The position numbers and the translations under genes were made by a program. DNA of 64,000 nucleotides from contig NZ_ACCD01000003.1 of NCBI RefSeq assembly GCF_000173775.1, positions 62,001 to 126,000 of the forward strand. The letters are read 5' to 3'. Positions 1-11,199 of the stretch are shown here, piece after piece. Numbering within the stretch: the stretch's first letter is position 1; the number at the start of each line of letters is the position of its first letter. Origin of the DNA: Yersinia rohdei ATCC 43380. Its GTDB lineage: Bacteria > Pseudomonadota > Gammaproteobacteria > Enterobacterales > Enterobacteriaceae. Under the pieces are notes generated by a model, which was not told the DNA's origin, ran no database searches, and worked only from the letters and a program-made list of their open reading frames with translations.

Positions 1-2
1 GT

Positions 3-1529
3 GCCTTGGGCTATTATGACCCGACCATCACCTTTGAATTGCAACCGCGCCCGGCACCTGCCCGCTCAATTTTAATCGCCAAGGTGGTGCCAGGCGAACC
101 CGTCTTGATTGCGGGGGTGGATATTGTGCTGCAAGGCGGGGCAAAAACTGATCCCGATTATCTGGCATTGGTTCGTCGGGATACCCCAAAAATCGGCTCC
201 ATCCTTAATCATGGCGCTTTTGATGATTTTAAAAGCTCGCTGACCGGGCTGGCATTACGCCGTGGTTATTTTGATGCCAATATGATCAAAAGCCAGTTAG
301 GTGTTGCCGCTGAATTGCGCCAGGCTTTCTGGGATATTGATTTTGACAGCGGGGAACGCTACCGCTTCGGTAAAGTTATCTTTCAGGGGGCACAAATCCG
401 TGAGGATTTCCTGCAAAATTTGGTGCCATTCCACGAAGGGCAGCTGTACTCCGCAGATGATTTAGCCGAACTGAACCGGCGTTTGTCAGCCACTAACTGG
501 TTTAACTCGGTGGTGGTTTCGCCGGATTTCCACGATGCCAAAAAGACCAAAATCTTACCACTGGATGCGGTCGTGACCCCTCGAACAGAAAATACGGTTG
601 AGCTGGGGGGCGGCTACGCCACGGATGTCGGCCCGCGCCTGACGGCCAGTTGGCGTAAGCCCAGGATTAACTCTTACGGGCACAGCCTGACCACCAGCAC
701 CACATTGTCGGCCCCCGAGCAGACCCTGGATTTCAGCTATCGCATTCCCCTATTAAAGAATCCGCTTGAGCAGTATTACTTGTTGCAAGGCGGGTTTAGA
801 CGCACCGATTTAAATGACACTAAATCAGACACCACGACACTCAATGTTGCTCGATTCTGGGATCTTTCCAGTGGCTGGCAGCGGGCGATAAACCTGCGCT
901 GGAGTCTGGATCACTTTACTCAGGGTAGCGTAACTGACACCACCATGTTGCTGTATCCGGGGGTGAGTATTAACCGCACCCGTCAGCGCGGTGGGGCCAT
1001 GCCGGTCTGGGGGGATAGCCAACGTTATTCTATTGATGTGTCGGATACTACCTGGGGTTCGGATGTGGATTTTGGTATCTTCCAGGCGCAAAACGTGTGG
1101 ATTCGTACCCTGGCTGAGAAAAACCGCTTTGTCGTGCGCGGCAATTTGGGCTGGATTGAAACCAATGATTTTGACCGTGTTCCGCCGTCACTGCGCTTCT
1201 TTGCGGGCGGTGACCGCAGCATTCGTGGCTATAAATTCCGCGATATTTCCCCGCGCGACAGTGAAGGCAAGTTAACCGGGGCCTCTAAATTGGCCACCGG
1301 TTCTCTCGAATATCAATATAACGTTACTGGCCGATGGTGGGGGGCGGTATTCATCGATACTGGTGAAGCTGTAAATGATATTCGTAAGAGTAATTTTAAA
1401 ACCGGTGCTGGATTTGGTGTGCGCTGGGCATCTCCGGTTGGCCCTATTAAGTTGGATATCGCGCGGCCGATTGGCGATAACGAAGAACATGGCGTGCAAT
1501 TTTACATCGGTTTGGGGCCTGAACTATGA
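3..1529 (+). CDS. tamA: TamA, translocation and assembly module subunit (5' end outside window)
   Basis: Omp85-family outer-membrane protein that works with TamB to insert a subset of autotransporters and other beta-barrel proteins. The reading frame is open to the left window edge. About 508 residues are visible against roughly 577 in E. coli, so the signal peptide and first POTRA domain are missing. The visible part begins inside the periplasmic POTRA repeats (about the first 190 residues) and continues into the 16-strand barrel. The conserved Omp85 loop-6 motif appears as SIRGYKF near base 1218. The apparent TTG start at base 6 is an artefact of the edge. The stop overlaps the tamB start by four bases, so the two are translationally coupled. 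Confidence 0.95.
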   Translation, partial: ALGYYDPTITFELQPRPAPARSILIAKVVPGEPVLIAGVDIVLQGGAKTDPDYLALVRRDTPKIGSILNHGAFDDFKSSLTGLALRRGYFDANMIKSQLGVAAELRQAFWDIDFDSGERYRFGKVIFQGAQIREDFLQNLVPFHEGQLYSADDLAELNRRLSATNWFNSVVVSPDFHDAKKTKILPLDAVVTPRTENTVELGGGYATDVGPRLTASWRKPRINSYGHSLTTSTTLSAPEQTLDFSYRIPLLKNPLEQYYLLQGGFRRTDLNDTKSDTTTLNVARFWDLSSGWQRAINLRWSLDHFTQGSVTDTTMLLYPGVSINRTRQRGGAMPVWGDSQRYSIDVSDTTWGSDVDFGIFQAQNVWIRTLAEKNRFVVRGNLGWIETNDFDRVPPSLRFFAGGDRSIRGYKFRDISPRDSEGKLTGASKLATGSLEYQYNVTGRWWGAVFIDTGEAVNDIRKSNFKTGAGFGVRWASPVGPIKLDIARPIGDNEEHGVQFYIGLGPEL

Positions 1530-4500
1530 GGTGGATAAAGAGATTATGTATCGCATTTCTGCTCATTATCCTGCTGCTGTTAGGGGCTCTGGCGGGGTTG
1601 CTTGGCACCACCAGCGGTTTGCATTTTGTTATCAACAGTGCCGCCCGTTGGGTGCCGGGGCTGGATATTGCCAGTGTCAGCGGTGGCTGGCGTAACCTCA
1701 CCTTGCAAGGTATTCAGTATCAAATGCCGGGTGTCACCGTCAAAGCCGGGCAATTTCATTTGTCATTGCAGCTCTCTTGTTTGAAACGCAGTGAATTGTG
1801 TATTAATGCGCTGACGGCCCAAGATGTGGATGTGGTGGTGGACACCAAAGCTATGGCCCCCGCAGCCCCGGCACCTGCCAACTCGGAACCTATGGGTGAG
1901 TTAAGTACCCCATACCCCATCACCCTGAGAATGTTGTCACTTAATAATGTCAAAGTGACAGTCGATGACACGGCGATTTCACTGGCTGAATTTCGCACCG
2001 GTGCACATTGGCAGCAGCGGGCTTTAGATTTGATGCCCACTAAAATCAGTGGGTTACTGATAGCATTGCCCAAAACTGTCCCGGCCATCGTTCCGGATGC
2101 GGCGAAGCCGGTAGTCGAAACCGCCATCGCCGCCAAAGAAGCGGTTGAACAATCAGCAGCGGCGCCAGTGGAACCAGAAACTCCGCTCGGCGAGACGTTA
2201 AAAGCCATGTTTGCCAAGCCGTTGCTACCCGAGTTGCCCGACTTCCGTTTGCCACTGGATATCCAAATTAATGAGATTTCAGGGCAGCAACTCCGGTTAA
2301 CCGGTGATACTGATGTGCTGGTCAGCAGTGTCTTGCTGCGCGCTAATATCCAGGAAAACCACATAACACTCGATACGCTGGATATTAAATCGCCACAGGG
2401 TGGGTTGTCAGCCCGTGGAGAGGCAAAGTTGGCGGATAAGTGGCCACTGACTATGGTGGTCAACAGTGCGTTGAACATAGAGCCGCTGAAAGGCGAGAAA
2501 GTAAAGCTAACTGTCGGTGGCGCGCTGCGCGAGCAACTCAAGGTGGCAATCAATTTATCCGGCCCGGTCACCGCCCAGTTAGAGGCAGAAACAGCACTGG
2601 CGCAGGCGGGTTTACCGCTCGCCTTAACCCTGCAAAGTAAGCAACTGCGCTGGCCATTGAGTGGCGAGCCTCAGTTCCAACTTGATAATCTAAGAATGCG
2701 GCTTAACGGGCAAGCCACTGATTTTGCACTATCAATTCGGTCTGATTTCAAAGGCACTGACCTGCCGCCGGCAGTATTTACTCTGGATGGCAAAGGGAAT
2801 GTCGAGCAATTCAATTTGACGCGCTTACGTCTGGCGGCATTGCAAGGTAACACTGACCTGACCGGCGTGGTTGATTGGAGCAAAGCCATCAGTTGGAATT
2901 CGGTATTAACGCTATCAGGGATTAATACCGCTAAGCAATGGCCAGAGTGGCCAGCCAAACTGGATGGCAAGATTGTGACTCGCGGCAGTCTCCACGGCGG
3001 CAGCTGGCAATTGCAGGTACCGGAGCTGATGCTGGACGGTAATGTAAAACAGAACCGTGTCATCGCGCGTGGGTCATTGACCGGGAATGCTGCGGGTCAG
3101 TGGAATATTCCGAGCATCAATCTGGCATTAGGCCGTAATAAGCTGGATGTGAAAGGCAGTCTGGCCGACAACTGGCAGTTAGATGCCAATGTCGATGCGC
3201 CGCAGCTTGATGGCGCGTTACCGGGCTTGGGCGGGGTGGTTAAAGGGACGCTGAAGTTACGTGGCAACCTGAAAGCACCGCAATTGCTGGCAGATCTCAC
3301 CGCTAACCGCCTGCAATGGCAAGAATTGACGATTAATCGAGTCAAGGTCGATGGTGATGTTCGCTCGACTGATCAAATTCAGGGCCAACTGGCCATTAGG
3401 GTCGAGCAGCTTAAACAAGCTGATTTGCTTATTAGCCTCCTGACACTGGATGCGCGCGGCAGTGAAAAACAGCATCAGTTGCGCCTAAATATGCAGGGTG
3501 AGCCGGTTTCTGGGCAGTTAGCGCTGGAAGGCAGCTTTGACCGGCAGCAGGAGCGCTGGCGCGGTACGCTGAATAATACGCGCTTTGATACTCCAGTTGG
3601 TGAATGGCGTGTAAACCGCGCGGTTGCATTGGATTACCAAAATACCCTGCAACGAGTCACTATTGGGCCACATTGTTGGCTGAATCCGAATGCCGAACTC
3701 TGTGTTCCGCGCGCCATAGAAGCTGGCCCAAGTGGGCAGGCGACAGTGGTACTCAATCGTTTTGATTTGGCTATGATTAAACCTTTCCTTGGCCCGGATA
3801 CCACCATGAGCGGTGTGTTCACCGGGCGGGCGGATGTCAGTTGGAAAGCGGGGGGTAAATTGCCGGATGTGAAGGTTTCACTTGCTGGCAATGGGGTGAA
3901 AGTGCAGCAGATGGTGCAGGGCAACCCGCTGCCAGTGGCTTTTGAAACCTTAAATCTGAATGGTGGCCTGACCAATGGGCAAGTGCGGGCTGATTGGTTG
4001 ATTAAGCTGGTCAATAACGGCCAGTTCTCCGGACAGGTGCAAGTGGCTGATCCAGAAGGGCGGCGTAATTTATCCGGTAATATTGCTATCAGTAATTTCT
4101 CGCTGGCAATGATTAACCCGATTATGAGTGATGGCGAAAAAGCCTCTGGCCTGTTAAATGCCAATTTGCGTTTAGGGGGGAATGCGAAAAGCCCATTAGT
4201 CTTTGGTCGCCTGGCGCTGGACAATGTGGATGTTGATGGCAGTTGGATGCCATTTGATATCACTGAAGGGCGGCTGGTGATGAATTTCGACGGAATGAGC
4301 TCGACCCTGGAGGGTTTGATCCGCACATCTCAAGGCCAACTCAATCTTTCTGGCGATGCGGATTGGCGTGATATTAATGCCTGGCGCGCCAGAATTGCGG
4401 CTAAAGGGAATAAGTTGCGGATCACCGTGCCGCCGATGGTGCGAATGGATGTGTCACCGGACATCGTCTTTGAAGCCACACCGCAGTTGTTTACCCTTAA

Positions 4501-5338
4501 TGGCTCGGTGGATATTCCTTGGGCGCGTATCACGGTACAAGAAGTGCCAGAAAGTGCCGTTGGTGTCTCGCCTGATGAAGTGATGCTCAATAACGAGCTA
4601 AAACCTATCTCGCCACGCAGCGCCAGTATCCCGATTAACAGTAATCTGGTGATTCACATTGGCAATAATGTTCGTCTGAATGCCTTTGGTCTGAAAGCGC
4701 GTTTGCAGGGCGATTTGAAAATGGTGCAGGATCAGCGCGGCTTGGGGCTCAATGGGCAAATTAATATTCCGTCCGGTAGCTTCCGTGCTTATGGTCAGGA
4801 CTTGATAGTCAATAAAGGTGTATTGCTGTTCTCCGGCCCGCCGGATCAACCGCTACTTAATATTGAAGCTATTCGAAATCCAGATGCCACTGCGGATGGT
4901 GTGACTGCAGGGGTGCGGGTGACGGGGATGGCTGATTCACCACGGCTGGAAATCTTCTCAGATCCGGCTATGTCCCAGCAGGAAGCATTATCCTACTTGC
5001 TGCGAGGTCAAGGATTGGGCAGCTCAGGGGCAGACAGTGGCCTGATGACCTCAATGCTGGTTGGCATGGGGGTGGCGCAAAGCGGCAAACTGGTGGGTAA
5101 AATCGGCGAGGCATTTGGTGTCAGTAATCTGGCGCTGGATACTCAAGGGGTTGGTGATAGCTCACAAGTGGTGGTGAGCGGCTATGTCACAAAAGATCTG
5201 CAAGTAAAATACGGTGTAGGTATATTTGACTCGCTAGCTACGTTAACATTACGTTATCGGTTGATGCCCAGGTTGTATCTGGAAGCGGTGTCTGGTATTG
5301 ATCAGGCACTAGATGTGCTTTATCAGTTTGAGTTCTAA
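1526..5338 (+). CDS. tamB: TamB, inner-membrane-anchored translocation and assembly protein
   Basis: A 1270-residue protein (E. coli about 1259) with an N-terminal signal anchor at residues 6-28 (hydrophobic, rich in Leu), a very long AsmA-like periplasmic beta-helical body, and the C-terminal DUF490/TamB domain with its typical [11 protein letters not shown] segment near residue 1160. It bridges inner and outer membranes and contacts TamA. The family is also implicated in phospholipid transport. The ATG lies within the tamA stop (ATGA overlap), indicating an operon. ytfP follows after two bases, the same tamA-tamB-ytfP order as in E. coli. Confidence 0.97.
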   Translation: MRWIKRLCIAFLLIILLLLGALAGLLGTTSGLHFVINSAARWVPGLDIASVSGGWRNLTLQGIQYQMPGVTVKAGQFHLSLQLSCLKRSELCINALTAQDVDVVVDTKAMAPAAPAPANSEPMGELSTPYPITLRMLSLNNVKVTVDDTAISLAEFRTGAHWQQRALDLMPTKISGLLIALPKTVPAIVPDAAKPVVETAIAAKEAVEQSAAAPVEPETPLGETLKAMFAKPLLPELPDFRLPLDIQINEISGQQLRLTGDTDVLVSSVLLRANIQENHITLDTLDIKSPQGGLSARGEAKLADKWPLTMVVNSALNIEPLKGEKVKLTVGGALREQLKVAINLSGPVTAQLEAETALAQAGLPLALTLQSKQLRWPLSGEPQFQLDNLRMRLNGQATDFALSIRSDFKGTDLPPAVFTLDGKGNVEQFNLTRLRLAALQGNTDLTGVVDWSKAISWNSVLTLSGINTAKQWPEWPAKLDGKIVTRGSLHGGSWQLQVPELMLDGNVKQNRVIARGSLTGNAAGQWNIPSINLALGRNKLDVKGSLADNWQLDANVDAPQLDGALPGLGGVVKGTLKLRGNLKAPQLLADLTANRLQWQELTINRVKVDGDVRSTDQIQGQLAIRVEQLKQADLLISLLTLDARGSEKQHQLRLNMQGEPVSGQLALEGSFDRQQERWRGTLNNTRFDTPVGEWRVNRAVALDYQNTLQRVTIGPHCWLNPNAELCVPRAIEAGPSGQATVVLNRFDLAMIKPFLGPDTTMSGVFTGRADVSWKAGGKLPDVKVSLAGNGVKVQQMVQGNPLPVAFETLNLNGGLTNGQVRADWLIKLVNNGQFSGQVQVADPEGRRNLSGNIAISNFSLAMINPIMSDGEKASGLLNANLRLGGNAKSPLVFGRLALDNVDVDGSWMPFDITEGRLVMNFDGMSSTLEGLIRTSQGQLNLSGDADWRDINAWRARIAAKGNKLRITVPPMVRMDVSPDIVFEATPQLFTLNGSVDIPWARITVQEVPESAVGVSPDEVMLNNELKPISPRSASIPINSNLVIHIGNNVRLNAFGLKARLQGDLKMVQDQRGLGLNGQINIPSGSFRAYGQDLIVNKGVLLFSGPPDQPLLNIEAIRNPDATADGVTAGVRVTGMADSPRLEIFSDPAMSQQEALSYLLRGQGLGSSGADSGLMTSMLVGMGVAQSGKLVGKIGEAFGVSNLALDTQGVGDSSQVVVSGYVTKDLQVKYGVGIFDSLATLTLRYRLMPRLYLEAVSGIDQALDVLYQFEF

Positions 5339-5340
5339 CA

Positions 5341-5697
5341 ATGCGAATTATTGTCTACGGCAGTTTACGGCGCAAGCAAGGTAATAGTCACTGGATGACG
5401 GACGCCCAGATGTTGGGCGAATATGACCTTGAAGGTTATGATATGTACAACTTAGGTCATTATCCGGCAGTTGTCCCCGGAGATGGCACTGTGCATTGCG
5501 AAGTTTATCGAATTAACTCATCAATTCTCAATGAGTTAGATGAACTAAAAAGCAATACCAAGGATTACCGGCGTGAGTTGATCCAAACGCCTTATGGCAG
5601 CGCATGGATATACCTTTATCGTTTGCCGATTGAAGGGCTACCACGTATTCGCTGTGGTGATTGGTTAAAACGCCATGAAGAAAACGAGAAGCCGTAA
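5341..5697 (+). CDS. ytfP: YtfP, gamma-glutamylcyclotransferase-like protein
   Basis: A 118-residue protein of the GGCT/AIG2-like fold. The substrate-binding motif YGSLRRKQ is at residues 5-12 and YPAVVPGDG follows around residue 41, as in E. coli YtfP (113 residues). The family fold binds gamma-glutamyl amines, but the physiological substrate of YtfP is not established. It is the last gene of the tamAB operon, starting two bases after tamB and followed by a strong terminator. Confidence 0.93.
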   Translation: MRIIVYGSLRRKQGNSHWMTDAQMLGEYDLEGYDMYNLGHYPAVVPGDGTVHCEVYRINSSILNELDELKSNTKDYRRELIQTPYGSAWIYLYRLPIEGLPRIRCGDWLKRHEENEKP

Positions 5698-5711
5698 AAT
5701 AATATAGCCAT

Positions 5712-5741
5712 AAAAAAACACCGCGCGGTGGCGGTGTTTTT
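5712..5741. terminator. Intrinsic terminator after ytfP
   Basis: An eight-base-pair stem, AACACCGC pairing with GCGGTGTT, with a six-base loop, flanked by an A-run on the left and a T-run on the right. It can act in both directions and lies 14 bases after the ytfP stop. Confidence 0.85.
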
Positions 5742-5750
5742 GCTTCTCGT

Positions 5751-5783
5751 GCAAAAAGCAGATCTTCAAGAGATGCTTTTTGT
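5751..5783 (-). terminator. Terminator after ppa (bidirectional shape)
   Basis: AAAAAGC and GCTTTTT arms surround an inner ATCT/AGAT stem. The hairpin sits about 20 bases beyond the ppa stop and gives a U-run when read leftward. Confidence 0.6.
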
Positions 5784-5799
5784 CACGCGAGATAAAAAA

Positions 5800-6327
5800 T
5801 TACTTTTTCGCGCGCTCGAAAGAGGACACAATCTCGGCTTTAGCCGCAGCTGCATCTTCCCAACCGTCAACTTTCACCCACTTGCCAGTTTCCAGATCTT
5901 TGTAATGCTCAAAGAAGTGTTTGATCTGAGCTTTCAGCAGTTCTGGCAGATCCTGCACGTCTTTAACATGATCGTATTCTTTGGTCAGCTTGCTGTGTGG
6001 AACCGCAACCAGCTTGGCATCTTCACCCGCTTCGTCGGTCATTTTCAGCACGCCAACTGGGCGGCAACGAATTACTGAACCCGGCTGCAACGGATAGGGA
6101 GTTGGCACCAGCACATCAACAGGATCCCCATCTAAAGACAAGGTGTTATTGATGTAGCCGTAGTTGCATGGATAAAACATTGCGGTGGACATGAAACGGT
6201 CGACAAACAAAGAACCCGTCTCTTTATCAATTTCATATTTGATAGGGTCTGCATTTGCAGGGATTTCAATCACAACATAAATATCTTCTGGCAGGTCTTT
6301 ACCTGCGGGTACTTGGTTCAAGCTCAT
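5800..6327 (-). CDS. ppa: Inorganic pyrophosphatase (family I)
   Basis: Cytoplasmic Mg-dependent hydrolase of pyrophosphate, essential for driving biosynthetic reactions. The 175 residues match the E. coli enzyme (176). The family signature [14 protein letters not shown], with the metal-binding aspartates, lies near residue 66, and the K-rich region around [10 protein letters not shown] follows. The start is supported by an AAGGAAA ribosome-binding site eight bases upstream. The gene stands alone, convergent with ytfP, with a terminator shared between them. Confidence 0.98.
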   Translation of the reverse strand: MSLNQVPAGKDLPEDIYVVIEIPANADPIKYEIDKETGSLFVDRFMSTAMFYPCNYGYINNTLSLDGDPVDVLVPTPYPLQPGSVIRCRPVGVLKMTDEAGEDAKLVAVPHSKLTKEYDHVKDVQDLPELLKAQIKHFFEHYKDLETGKWVKVDGWEDAAAAKAEIVSSFERAKK

Positions 6328-6509
6328 GTCGGTTTCCTTTTATCAAACCAGAAATGGAGTGACGGCTATTATAGCCAAGTCTTATGTGAATTCCTGTCCT
6401 TTTCACTGCTTGATGGCGGTGAGATTGCCTGAAAGCAGGCTATTTCATTGAGATAAAATACTGTCATTATTTAAATGTATCTATTTTAAGCTGTTTTTCC
6501 GGTACGGGT

Positions 6510-6536
6510 TCAAGACGACATTTCTACAGCCGATAA
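6510..6536 (+). promoter_or_regulatory. Sigma-28 (FliA)-type promoter upstream of the chemoreceptor gene
   Basis: TCAA at 6510-6513, fifteen bases, then a perfect GCCGATAA at 6529-6536. The FliA consensus is TAAA-N15-GCCGATAA, so spacing is exact and only one base of the -35 element differs. It lies 80 bases upstream of the methyl-accepting chemotaxis gene, which places that gene in the flagellar class 3 regulon. Confidence 0.75.
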
Positions 6537-6616
6537 CATAATTAAACAATAAGACCGTCCGCTGTAATGCTAACGATTTGTAATCTTAACCATTTGCACA
6601 CAACCGGGACAAACCG

Positions 6617-8197
6617 ATGTTAAAAAAGATTACCATTAAAAATGGGCTTATTGCTCAACTCAGCCTTATGTCATTGATTTTATTAATTGTCAGTGTGATT
6701 GGATTTAATTCAATTCAGGAGAGTTCGCGTTCGTTACACATAATAAATCAAATCCAAGGAGAGGAACTGGGGTCGCTCTCAAATAGCTTTAATGCCACAT
6801 TGAGCGCCAGAACTGAGGCCGCGCTGGCAATCCATCAATTAGAAATAGGTTTGATTGATGAGTCCCTGCAAACTGCAAAGCAGGCTGAGGCTATGCTGGC
6901 ATTATCGCAAACAGAAATGGCACATTTTGTCAGTGCTGTATCTGAACAGGGAGAGGGTCAGGAGCTGGCCGATAATATCCAAAAAAGTTATAAAAATTAT
7001 GTTGATAAGGGCGTAATTCCTATGCTGGCAGCCATTAAGGCTGGGTATGCAGATGAATATTACGAGGTGCTGGAAAAAAGCATAACCGATATCAGCACCG
7101 CTTTTAATAATGATGTCGCGGCGTTTCGCAGTTATGCACTGAATGCGGGTCAGCTGAAAATTGCAGAGGCCAACAGTGCCGCCAAAATCAAATTGGCAAT
7201 TATTGTGATTGCAGGGGTTATCACCTTACTTTCTGCGGTATTAGCCTGGTTTGCGCTTAAATACATTATCTTGCAGCCGCTTGAAGAATCCATTCATCAA
7301 CTTGAATATATCGCTGATGGTGATTTAACTCACAATATCAATAGTGAGGGAAATACGGAATTGGCTCGGCTGGCAAAAGCATTGCAAACCATGCAGCAAT
7401 CACTGGTGGTATCCGTCAGTAATGTGCGAGATGTCGGTGGGCAAATTGGGGTCGGTTCGCGGGAGTTGGCGGCAGGAAACCATCATTTAGCTGCACGTAC
7501 CGAAGAATCGGCATCTTCATTGGAGCAGACTGCGGCCAGTATGGAACAGTTAACCGCGACAGTAAAAATGAATGCCGAAAATTCGGATCAGGCAAATCGT
7601 CTGGCGATGAGTGTTTCGGACATCGCCAACAAAGGAAGTAAGGCCGTCAGTCATGTGGTCGATAAGATGCAGGCCATCACCACCAGTTCACGGCGTATTT
7701 CTGACATTATTGCAGTGATTGACGGCATTGCGTTTCAGACAAATATTCTGGCACTTAATGCTGCGGTTGAAGCCGCCAGAGCCGGTGAACAGGGGCGTGG
7801 GTTTGCTGTGGTCGCCGGTGAAGTCCGCAATCTGGCACAGCGCAGTGCGCAGTCAGCAAAAGAAATCAAAGATTTGATTGTGGAATCACAGCTTAGGGTG
7901 CGAGAAGGCGCGGATATGGCTGAATCCGCAGGGAAAACCATGAATGAAATTGCCAGTGAAGTGAGTCATGTCACCGCTTTAATGCGCGAGATATCAGCTG
8001 CGACTTATGAGCAAAGTAGTGGAATCGAGCAAGTGAATGTGGCGATTGCTCAAATGGATCAGGTTGCTCAGCAGAATGCGGCATTGGTTGAACAGGCCGC
8101 AGCCGCGACACATTCATTAGAGGAACAAGCCGATGCCCTGTCTGCCAGTGTGGCGGTGTTCAAATTGCAAGGGGATAAACTGGCCGGGTTAGCATAA
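6617..8197 (+). CDS. Methyl-accepting chemotaxis protein
   Basis: A 526-residue transmembrane chemoreceptor. The first membrane segment spans residues 11-30, a helical periplasmic ligand domain of about 160 residues follows, and the second membrane segment is near residues 192-217. A HAMP domain precedes a long cytoplasmic coiled coil. The signalling hairpin tip is clearly conserved (GIAFQTNILALNAAVEAARA, near residue 373). The C terminus lacks the NWETF-type CheR-docking pentapeptide of Tar and Tsr, so methylation probably relies on other receptors. The ligand cannot be deduced. A flagellar-type promoter lies upstream and the gene is monocistronic. Confidence 0.93.
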   Translation: MLKKITIKNGLIAQLSLMSLILLIVSVIGFNSIQESSRSLHIINQIQGEELGSLSNSFNATLSARTEAALAIHQLEIGLIDESLQTAKQAEAMLALSQTEMAHFVSAVSEQGEGQELADNIQKSYKNYVDKGVIPMLAAIKAGYADEYYEVLEKSITDISTAFNNDVAAFRSYALNAGQLKIAEANSAAKIKLAIIVIAGVITLLSAVLAWFALKYIILQPLEESIHQLEYIADGDLTHNINSEGNTELARLAKALQTMQQSLVVSVSNVRDVGGQIGVGSRELAAGNHHLAARTEESASSLEQTAASMEQLTATVKMNAENSDQANRLAMSVSDIANKGSKAVSHVVDKMQAITTSSRRISDIIAVIDGIAFQTNILALNAAVEAARAGEQGRGFAVVAGEVRNLAQRSAQSAKEIKDLIVESQLRVREGADMAESAGKTMNEIASEVSHVTALMREISAATYEQSSGIEQVNVAIAQMDQVAQQNAALVEQAAAATHSLEEQADALSASVAVFKLQGDKLAGLA

Positions 8198-8341
8198 TAG
8201 AAACAGTGGGTTAGCAGCCGGTTCTGTTTGCTGACAAAGCATTTATGGTGAGAGAAAAGTATCTGCTACTAGAGAAAAGTGGGTATAGCGGAGAAAACAG
8301 GCAGAGAGTAAAGGCGCTGTAAATAGGTATTGCCAGCTCGT

Positions 8342-8363
8342 TCCGCGCCATTCCAGGCGCGGA
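8342..8363. terminator. Hairpin downstream of fbp and the chemoreceptor gene
   Basis: Perfect eight-base-pair stem TCCGCGCC/GGCGCGGA with a six-base loop between the convergent genes. The following T-run is broken (CACTTTACTCTTT), so it may be a weak terminator or a 3' stability element. Confidence 0.4.
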
Positions 8364-8384
8364 CACTTTACTCTTTATTGGTAG

Positions 8385-9398
8385 TTACTTAGCGGCGTCA
8401 TCCGGGAATTGGGCAATAAAGTCTTCTGCTTTCTCAACCATAGATTTTGTCCCGACGAAGAAAGGTGCGCGCTGATGCAGTTTCTCCGGCACAATCTCCA
8501 GAATGCGGTTAACCCCATCCGTTGCTTTCCCACCTGCTTGTTCTGCCAGGAAGGCCATTGGGTTGCATTCGTACAGCAAACGCAGTTTCCCTTGTGGATG
8601 GCTAGCAGTACTTGGATAAATATAAATACCGCCTTTCAACAGGTTGCGGTGGAAATCGGCAACCAGTGAACCAATATAGCGCGAGGTATAGGGGCGCTTG
8701 GTGGCTTCATCTTGCTCTTGGCAATACTTGATGTATTTCTTCACACCCAGTGGGAATTTAATGTAGTTCCCTTCGTTGATGGAATACATGCAACCGGTTG
8801 CGGGATAGCGAACCTTTTCATGGGATAAACAGAAAACACCCAGGGAGGGATCGTAGGTGAAAGCATGGACACCAAAACCTGTGGTATACACCAGCATGGT
8901 TGACGAGCCGTAAACTACATAACCTGCTGCAACTTGTTTGGTGCCCGGTTGCAGGAAGTCAGCTTCGGTAATTGGGGTGCCAAATGGAGTAATACGACGA
9001 TAGATAGAGAAAATAGTCCCAACGGACACATTCACGTCAATATTTGAAGAACCGTCCAGCGGATCCATCAAAACTACATACTTAGCATTTTCTGCACGCC
9101 CACCATCAAAGATAACAATGTCATCTTCTTCTTCAGAGGCGATACCCGCAACTTCACCGCGTGCTTTTAGGGCCGCTTTCAATTTTTCATTGGCGAACAA
9201 GTCCAGTTTCATCTGGTCTTCGCCCTGAATATTAGAAACACCGCTAGCACCTAAAATATCAACCAGGCCGGCTTTATTGATATCGCGATGAATGATTTTT
9301 GCGCCGAGCTTGATTGCTGAAAGTAATGCAGTTAATTCGCCGGTAGCGTGAGAGAAATCTAGTTGTTTCTCGACGATGAATTCGCCTAACGTTTTCAT
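8385..9398 (-). CDS. fbp: Fructose-1,6-bisphosphatase class I
   Basis: Gluconeogenic phosphatase that removes the 1-phosphate of fructose-1,6-bisphosphate. The metal- and substrate-binding motif [10 protein letters not shown] is intact in the first third. The start is set at 9398, giving 337 residues that begin [12 protein letters not shown], as in E. coli Fbp (332). An upstream in-frame ATG at 9446 would add 16 unconserved residues, whereas the chosen ATG has an AGGG ribosome-binding site eight bases away. It diverges from mpl, with 170 bases shared between the two promoters. Confidence 0.97.
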   Translation of the reverse strand: MKTLGEFIVEKQLDFSHATGELTALLSAIKLGAKIIHRDINKAGLVDILGASGVSNIQGEDQMKLDLFANEKLKAALKARGEVAGIASEEEDDIVIFDGGRAENAKYVVLMDPLDGSSNIDVNVSVGTIFSIYRRITPFGTPITEADFLQPGTKQVAAGYVVYGSSTMLVYTTGFGVHAFTYDPSLGVFCLSHEKVRYPATGCMYSINEGNYIKFPLGVKKYIKYCQEQDEATKRPYTSRYIGSLVADFHRNLLKGGIYIYPSTASHPQGKLRLLYECNPMAFLAEQAGGKATDGVNRILEIVPEKLHQRAPFFVGTKSMVEKAEDFIAQFPDDAAK

Positions 9399-9568
9399 GA
9401 CACAATCCCTGAATCTACGGTTAAATATCGAGTTAATAGGACACAAAATACTTTATGCTCGCAGTGTAGCCCAAAGCCGAGAATGATTCATAGGCAATTC
9501 CATTTCTTCTCTTTGATTCTGAGCGGTAGAATGGTTACAAACTCGAAGCTTATTAATACGGAAAATTT

Positions 9569-10954
9569 ATGCGCATTCATATATTAGGTATCTGCGGCAC
9601 CTTTATGGGCGGCCTTGCGATGCTTGCCCGCTCATTAGGTCATGAAGTGACAGGTTCGGATGCTAATGTGTATCCACCGATGAGCACGTTGTTGGAGAAT
9701 CAAGGGATCGACTTGATCCAGGGATATGATCCCGCGCAACTCAATCCGGCACCGGACTTGGTCATTATTGGTAACGCCATGACCCGTGGTAATCCATGCG
9801 TTGAAGCCGTATTAGAACAAGGAATCCCTTACGTTTCCGGCCCGCAATGGTTGCATGACCATGTGTTGCCAGAGCGCTGGGTACTGGCGGTTGCCGGCAC
9901 CCACGGTAAAACAACCACTGCTGGAATGGTTGCCTGGATATTAGAAGCTTGCGGTTATGAACCCGGTTTTGTGATTGGTGGCGTGCCGGGGAACTTTAAT
10001 GTTTCTGCCCGTTTAGGTAATAGCCCTTTCTTTGTGATTGAAGCTGATGAATATGATTGCGCCTTCTTTGATAAGCGCTCTAAATTTGTTCACTACAGCC
10101 CAAGAACATTGATCATGAATAATCTTGAGTTTGATCATGCAGATATCTTTGACGATCTTAAGGCTATCCAGAAGCAATTCCACCATCTCGTGCGCATTGT
10201 CCCAGGGAAAGGCAAAATCATTGTTCCGGATAATGACAATCATCTTAAGCAAGTGATGGCGATGGGGTGCTGGAGTGAGCAGGAGTTGGTGGGTGAAACG
10301 GGCAGCTGGCTGGCGCGCAAAGTGTCAACCGATGCCAGTGTCTTTGAAGTGCTGCTCGATAATGAATTAGTCGGCGAGGTGAGTTGGTCACTGGTGGGCG
10401 AACATAACATGCATAATGGCTTAATGGCCATTGCGGCTGCCCGCCATGTCGGTGTTTTACCCGCTGATGCTTGCCGGGTGCTGGGTGATTTTATCAATGC
10501 CCGTCGCCGGTTGGAATTACGTGGCGAAGCCCATGGTGTCACGGTTTATGATGATTTTGCTCATCATCCCACCGCGATTCTGGCCACATTGGCCGCGCTG
10601 CGCAGTAAAGTTGGTGGAACTGCCCGAATTTTAGCGGTGCTGGAACCCCGCTCTAACACGATGAAGTTAGGGATGTGTAAGAATGAATTGGCACCTTCAC
10701 TGGGTCGCGCAGACGAAGTCTTTTTATTCCAGCCGCAGCATATTCCTTGGCAAGTCGTCGAAGTAGCTGAAGCCTGTATTCAGCCAGCACATTGGAGTGC
10801 TGATATTGATACGCTAGTAGATATGGTTGTGAAAACGGCTCAACCAAGCGACCACATTCTGGTGATGAGTAACGGCGGTTTTGGTGGTATTCATGACAAG
10901 CTTTTAGCTGCTCTAAGTAAAAAAGCTGAAAAAGAAGCGGAATCTCAGGACTGA
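9569..10954 (+). CDS. mpl: UDP-N-acetylmuramate:L-alanyl-gamma-D-glutamyl-meso-diaminopimelate ligase
   Basis: Murein-recycling ligase that joins the recovered tripeptide to UDP-MurNAc. The 461 residues compare with 457 in E. coli. An N-terminal Rossmann-like domain (GICGTFMGGLAMLARSLGHE) is followed by the Mur ligase ATP-binding loop GTHGKTTTAGM near residue 111 and the Mur C-terminal domain. The divergent pair fbp/mpl matches E. coli gene order. A strong terminator follows 15 bases after the stop. Confidence 0.97.
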   Translation: MRIHILGICGTFMGGLAMLARSLGHEVTGSDANVYPPMSTLLENQGIDLIQGYDPAQLNPAPDLVIIGNAMTRGNPCVEAVLEQGIPYVSGPQWLHDHVLPERWVLAVAGTHGKTTTAGMVAWILEACGYEPGFVIGGVPGNFNVSARLGNSPFFVIEADEYDCAFFDKRSKFVHYSPRTLIMNNLEFDHADIFDDLKAIQKQFHHLVRIVPGKGKIIVPDNDNHLKQVMAMGCWSEQELVGETGSWLARKVSTDASVFEVLLDNELVGEVSWSLVGEHNMHNGLMAIAAARHVGVLPADACRVLGDFINARRRLELRGEAHGVTVYDDFAHHPTAILATLAALRSKVGGTARILAVLEPRSNTMKLGMCKNELAPSLGRADEVFLFQPQHIPWQVVEVAEACIQPAHWSADIDTLVDMVVKTAQPSDHILVMSNGGFGGIHDKLLAALSKKAEKEAESQD

Positions 10955-10961
10955 GTGGCAT

Positions 10962-10990
10962 AAAAAAAGCCCCCGCAGAGCGGGGGAAAA
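10962..10990 (+). terminator. GC-rich hairpin after mpl
   Basis: CCCCCGC pairs with GCGGGGG around a three-base loop (10970-10986), preceded by seven A residues and followed by four. The A-run upstream makes it a better terminator for leftward transcription, but position suggests it ends mpl. Confidence 0.55.
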
Positions 10991-11154
10991 GGTTCGTCGG
11001 ATAGACGACGAGGGATTATTTTGTTGTGGTACTGACGTAAGTCAGCAATTCAATCAATACTCTATTCAATATGCTGAAAATTAATGTTTTAACTAATTAG
11101 TGTTTTAACGAACTAATATTTCAACCGATTGGATAAACCATCGAGCTGGAAAGC

Positions 11155-11175
11155 ATGCCCCTGTGAGTGGGGCAT
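11155..11175 (-). terminator. Hairpin downstream of the first DUF1471 gene
   Basis: ATGCCCC/GGGGCAT stem with a seven-base loop, 25 bases beyond the stop of the leftward DUF1471 gene. The U-run is poor (GCTTTCC), so it is a weak terminator or a transcript-end stabiliser. Confidence 0.35.
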
Positions 11176-11199
11176 CGGCTTTCAGGTTATCGCTTTATC

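Noticed and set aside
1756-2571. 271-codon frame antisense to tamB
   Set aside because: Low-complexity Ser/Thr/Ala product, entirely inside tamB on the opposite strand, no ribosome-binding site or family resemblance. Similar antisense frames at 3634-4326 and elsewhere are shadows too.
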